Shown here piece by piece: positions 60,285 to 62,073 of a stretch of DNA of 62,073 nt (position 1 is the first letter of the stretch; the number at the start of each line of letters is the position of its first letter). The position numbers and the translations under genes were made by a program. The notes beneath the pieces are model-generated. The model was not told where the DNA came from. It did no database searches and was given only the letters and a program-made list of their open reading frames with translations. Origin of the DNA: Actinomycetota bacterium (lineage in GTDB: Bacteria > Actinomycetota > Geothermincolia > Geothermincolales > RBG-13-55-18); the NCBI GenBank assembly GCA_014360645.1, contig JACIXD010000019.1, forward strand, positions 1 to 62,073, in the 5' to 3' direction.

Positions 60285-61931
60285 CAGTTTCTCCGTCAAC
60301 GCGTTCAGCCTTTCCACCTTCGTGGGATCCGCCGCGGAGAGGTCGAAGGAGCCCTCGCCGCAGTAAAGGGTGGAGTCGGCCGCCTCCCCCGGGTCCAGCG
60401 TCCTGGACACCTCCTTCTGCCAGCGGTTGAAACCCCACGCCAGGGGGCCGATGATGGCGCGCACGCGCGGGTCGGAGGAGAACATGGGCTCCATGCACTG
60501 CTCCAGAGCGGCGATGGTGAAGTCCAGGAAGATGGGCTCCAGCGCTGCGCGGTGCTCCGGCTTGCGCGGGTCGAACTGGTAGACCACCTCGCAGTGCGCC
60601 CAGGTGTTGTTCTCGTAGGGCACGTAATAGGGGTTGTCGCCCATGTCGTCGATGATGCCGCCCCTGGCGATCCATTCCTCCTTCACCGCCAGGCAGGCGT
60701 CCCTCCAGTTCTCCTGGGTGTCCAGGGCATCGTTGCGATCCAGGGCGGTGTTGAAGGAGCCGCCGATCCTGAACACCAGCGCCGGAAGGGTCGCGCGCAC
60801 GAACCCCATGAGAGCCATGCTCACGAAGGGTCTCTGGGTACCCATGTCCAGGGCGATGCCGCCGTTCTTCTCCACGATGGAGAGGAGCACCCCCGACTGG
60901 TATGCCAGCTCCTCCTCGGAATCCGCCGCCAGCACCATCATCAGGACGTACTCGAGGGTCTTTCCCAGCAGGGACCTCACGGCCCTGGTGCCCGCCAGCT
61001 TCTTGAAGAGGCGCGGGGTCATGATGTTCAGGTAGGCGGCGGTGGCGGTGCGCAGGGCGTTGTACCCGATCTCCGCCTCGCCGATCTTGAGCACCGCCTC
61101 CAGGAAGGCGGAACGGTCGGGGAAGGCGCAGAGGTAGAAACCCATGTTCTCGGGGATCTCGGAGCGCGCGTCGAGGAGACACCCCTCGGTCTCTATGCGC
61201 GGCGGCCCCGGCCAGTGGTAGAGCTTGAGGGCGCACTTGGTAAAGATACCCAGACCGGAAAGGGCGCCCGCGGAGCCGCGCATGATCCCCCGCAGGGAGG
61301 GACCGGGGCCGTCACCCGAGAACCAGCCCAGCCCGCATCCCGGCGCTCCCAGCCGCAGCACCTCGCCGTCGGGGAGCACCCACTCCGCGCCCAGCACGTT
61401 GCGGGGGCTGTAGCTCATGTAGATGCTGTCGTGCCCCACGCCCCATCCCGAGGTGGCGCTGGCCAGGGGGGAGCAGTTTGGCCCCGAGCCGTGGATGTGC
61501 AGGTTGAGACCCTTCTTCATCGCCTCCGCCTGGATCTGGGCGGCGATGGCATAGGGCTCCACCACGGCGTACATGTTCTTCTCGTCGATCTCCAGGATGC
61601 GGTTCATGCGGCGCAGGTCCACCTGCACCACGTTGTCGTAGGTGGGGCCGCACCACACGCCCCAGCCGGTGGAGAAGGCCTTGAACCTGAGGCCGTGCCG
61701 GTTGCAGGCCCGCACCACCGCCTGCACCTCCTCGGTGGAGGCGGGAAGCACCACCGCCACGGGGCGCTTCACCCAGCGCTCCGTGGGATGGTCGTTATTG
61801 GTGGGCTGCCAGGCGTAGCCGTCCAGCACCCCGGGCTCCCGGGAGACGTTCTCCGGCCCCACCGCCTCCTCGAGGGCGCGGTAGGCCTCCTCGCTTATGG
61901 TCTTAAAGGTAAGGGTCCCGGTCTCGCTCAT
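60270..61931 (-). CDS. FAD-linked oxidase (VAO/GlcD-type), copy 1
   Basis: A 553-residue flavoprotein, closely related to 57496-59127: AWQPTNNDHPTERWVKRPVAVVLPASTEEVQAVVRACNRHGLRFKAFSTGWG, PRNVLGAEWVLPDGEVLRLG and RWQKEVSRTLDPGEAADSTLYCGEGSFDLS. It starts 13 bases after an HdrB-like gene end and ends inside a tandem duplication, at LRPRD. It probably oxidises a small organic substrate with electrons passed to the ferredoxin/FixC/HdrB partners. Function inferred. Confidence 0.88.
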   Translation of the reverse strand: MSETGTLTFKTISEEAYRALEEAVGPENVSREPGVLDGYAWQPTNNDHPTERWVKRPVAVVLPASTEEVQAVVRACNRHGLRFKAFSTGWGVWCGPTYDNVVQVDLRRMNRILEIDEKNMYAVVEPYAIAAQIQAEAMKKGLNLHIHGSGPNCSPLASATSGWGVGHDSIYMSYSPRNVLGAEWVLPDGEVLRLGAPGCGLGWFSGDGPGPSLRGIMRGSAGALSGLGIFTKCALKLYHWPGPPRIETEGCLLDARSEIPENMGFYLCAFPDRSAFLEAVLKIGEAEIGYNALRTATAAYLNIMTPRLFKKLAGTRAVRSLLGKTLEYVLMMVLAADSEEELAYQSGVLLSIVEKNGGIALDMGTQRPFVSMALMGFVRATLPALVFRIGGSFNTALDRNDALDTQENWRDACLAVKEEWIARGGIIDDMGDNPYYVPYENNTWAHCEVVYQFDPRKPEHRAALEPIFLDFTIAALEQCMEPMFSSDPRVRAIIGPLAWGFNRWQKEVSRTLDPGEAADSTLYCGEGSFDLSAADPTKVERLNALTEKLRPRD

Positions 61932-61944
61932 CTCCCATCCCTCC

Positions 61945-62073
61945 TCAGGTCCCCGCCGGCACCTTGATCCCTGCGGACAGGGCCACCAGGTCGATGAGGT
62001 CGTAGACGGGCAGGTCGGCGCCGCATTCCTGCGCGGCGTCCCGGAAGGCGCGCACGCACCAGGGGCAGGCGGT
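61945..62073 (-). CDS. HdrB-like (CCG-domain) Fe-S oxidoreductase, C-terminal end (partial)
   Basis: Open from the right window edge to TGA at 61945. The 42 visible residues begin TACPWCVRAF, the Cys motif at the end of CCG domains of heterodisulfide-reductase B/GlpC-type proteins, followed by the LPVYDLIDLVALSAG tail. The rest is outside the window. It is first of the visible leftward redox cluster; such subunits accept electrons from FAD-linked oxidases. Confidence 0.65.
   Translation of the reverse strand, partial: TACPWCVRAFRDAAQECGADLPVYDLIDLVALSAGIKVPAGT

Noticed and set aside
1-62073. tRNA or rRNA genes
   Set aside because: None was recognised on either strand by eye; a tRNA scan would be decisive.

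Overview
The window is GC-rich DNA with Shine-Dalgarno-led genes, several extended -10 promoters (TGnTATAAT) and a T-box leader of the kind common in Gram-positive bacteria. It also carries a selenoprotein, corrinoid methyl-transfer proteins, many ferredoxins and LPxTG-anchored surface protein signatures. Together these suggest an anaerobic, probably thermophilic or subsurface, deep-branching Actinomycetota-like bacterium. That placement is an inference; no rRNA or other taxonomic marker is present.

Left part (1-20,000). A transposase tail is followed by a glycine/sarcosine/betaine-reductase-B-like selenoprotein with an in-frame UGA, a small membrane protein, an RRM RNA-binding protein with a hairpin leader, and a decayed ISLre2 transposase. 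Next come a HutC-type GntR regulator with one corrinoid protein, and a convergent UroD-type methyltransferase with a second corrinoid protein; the two promoters share an operator. After a beta-lactamase-fold protein, an SDR and a UspA protein, a Met-type T-box leader precedes the aspartate-semialdehyde sulfurtransferase pair (DUF39 plus NIL-ferredoxin) for homocysteine synthesis. FHA, flavoprotein, RmlD and Ser/Thr kinase genes follow.

Middle (20,000-42,260). An RmlC-like epimerase and a 1,114-residue SdrD B-repeat protein with an LPRTG anchor precede a structured RNA leader. A large exopolysaccharide locus is then arranged as two divergent operons. The leftward one encodes a Wzz/CpsD-like protein with a dead Walker motif, a flippase, a lipoprotein hydrolase, a double methyltransferase, a glycosyltransferase and an O-antigen ligase. 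The rightward one encodes hexapeptide acyltransferases, a methyltransferase and three glycosyltransferases.

Right part (42,260-62,073). First there is a divergent cluster of P-loop ATPases, NifX-like proteins, ferredoxins, a zinc ribbon, a DUF5320 protein and a DUF134 regulator, with shared CATATG-centred sites. It resembles an Fe-S or metal-cofactor assembly system. Then a leftward redox cluster holds two tandem copies of a triad (FAD-linked oxidase, FixC/geranylgeranyl-reductase-like flavoprotein, FixX-like ferredoxin), followed by three CrtI/amine-oxidase-like flavoproteins and a CrtC-like hydratase. At least five of these flavoprotein genes are broken by stops, frameshifts or truncation, so the cluster is either decaying or locally misassembled.

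Intergenic DNA is unusually rich in repeats: REP-like elements that supply the C-termini of genes, tandem duplications, paired repeats with a 73-75 bp period, and one run of CRISPR-like repeats without cas genes.
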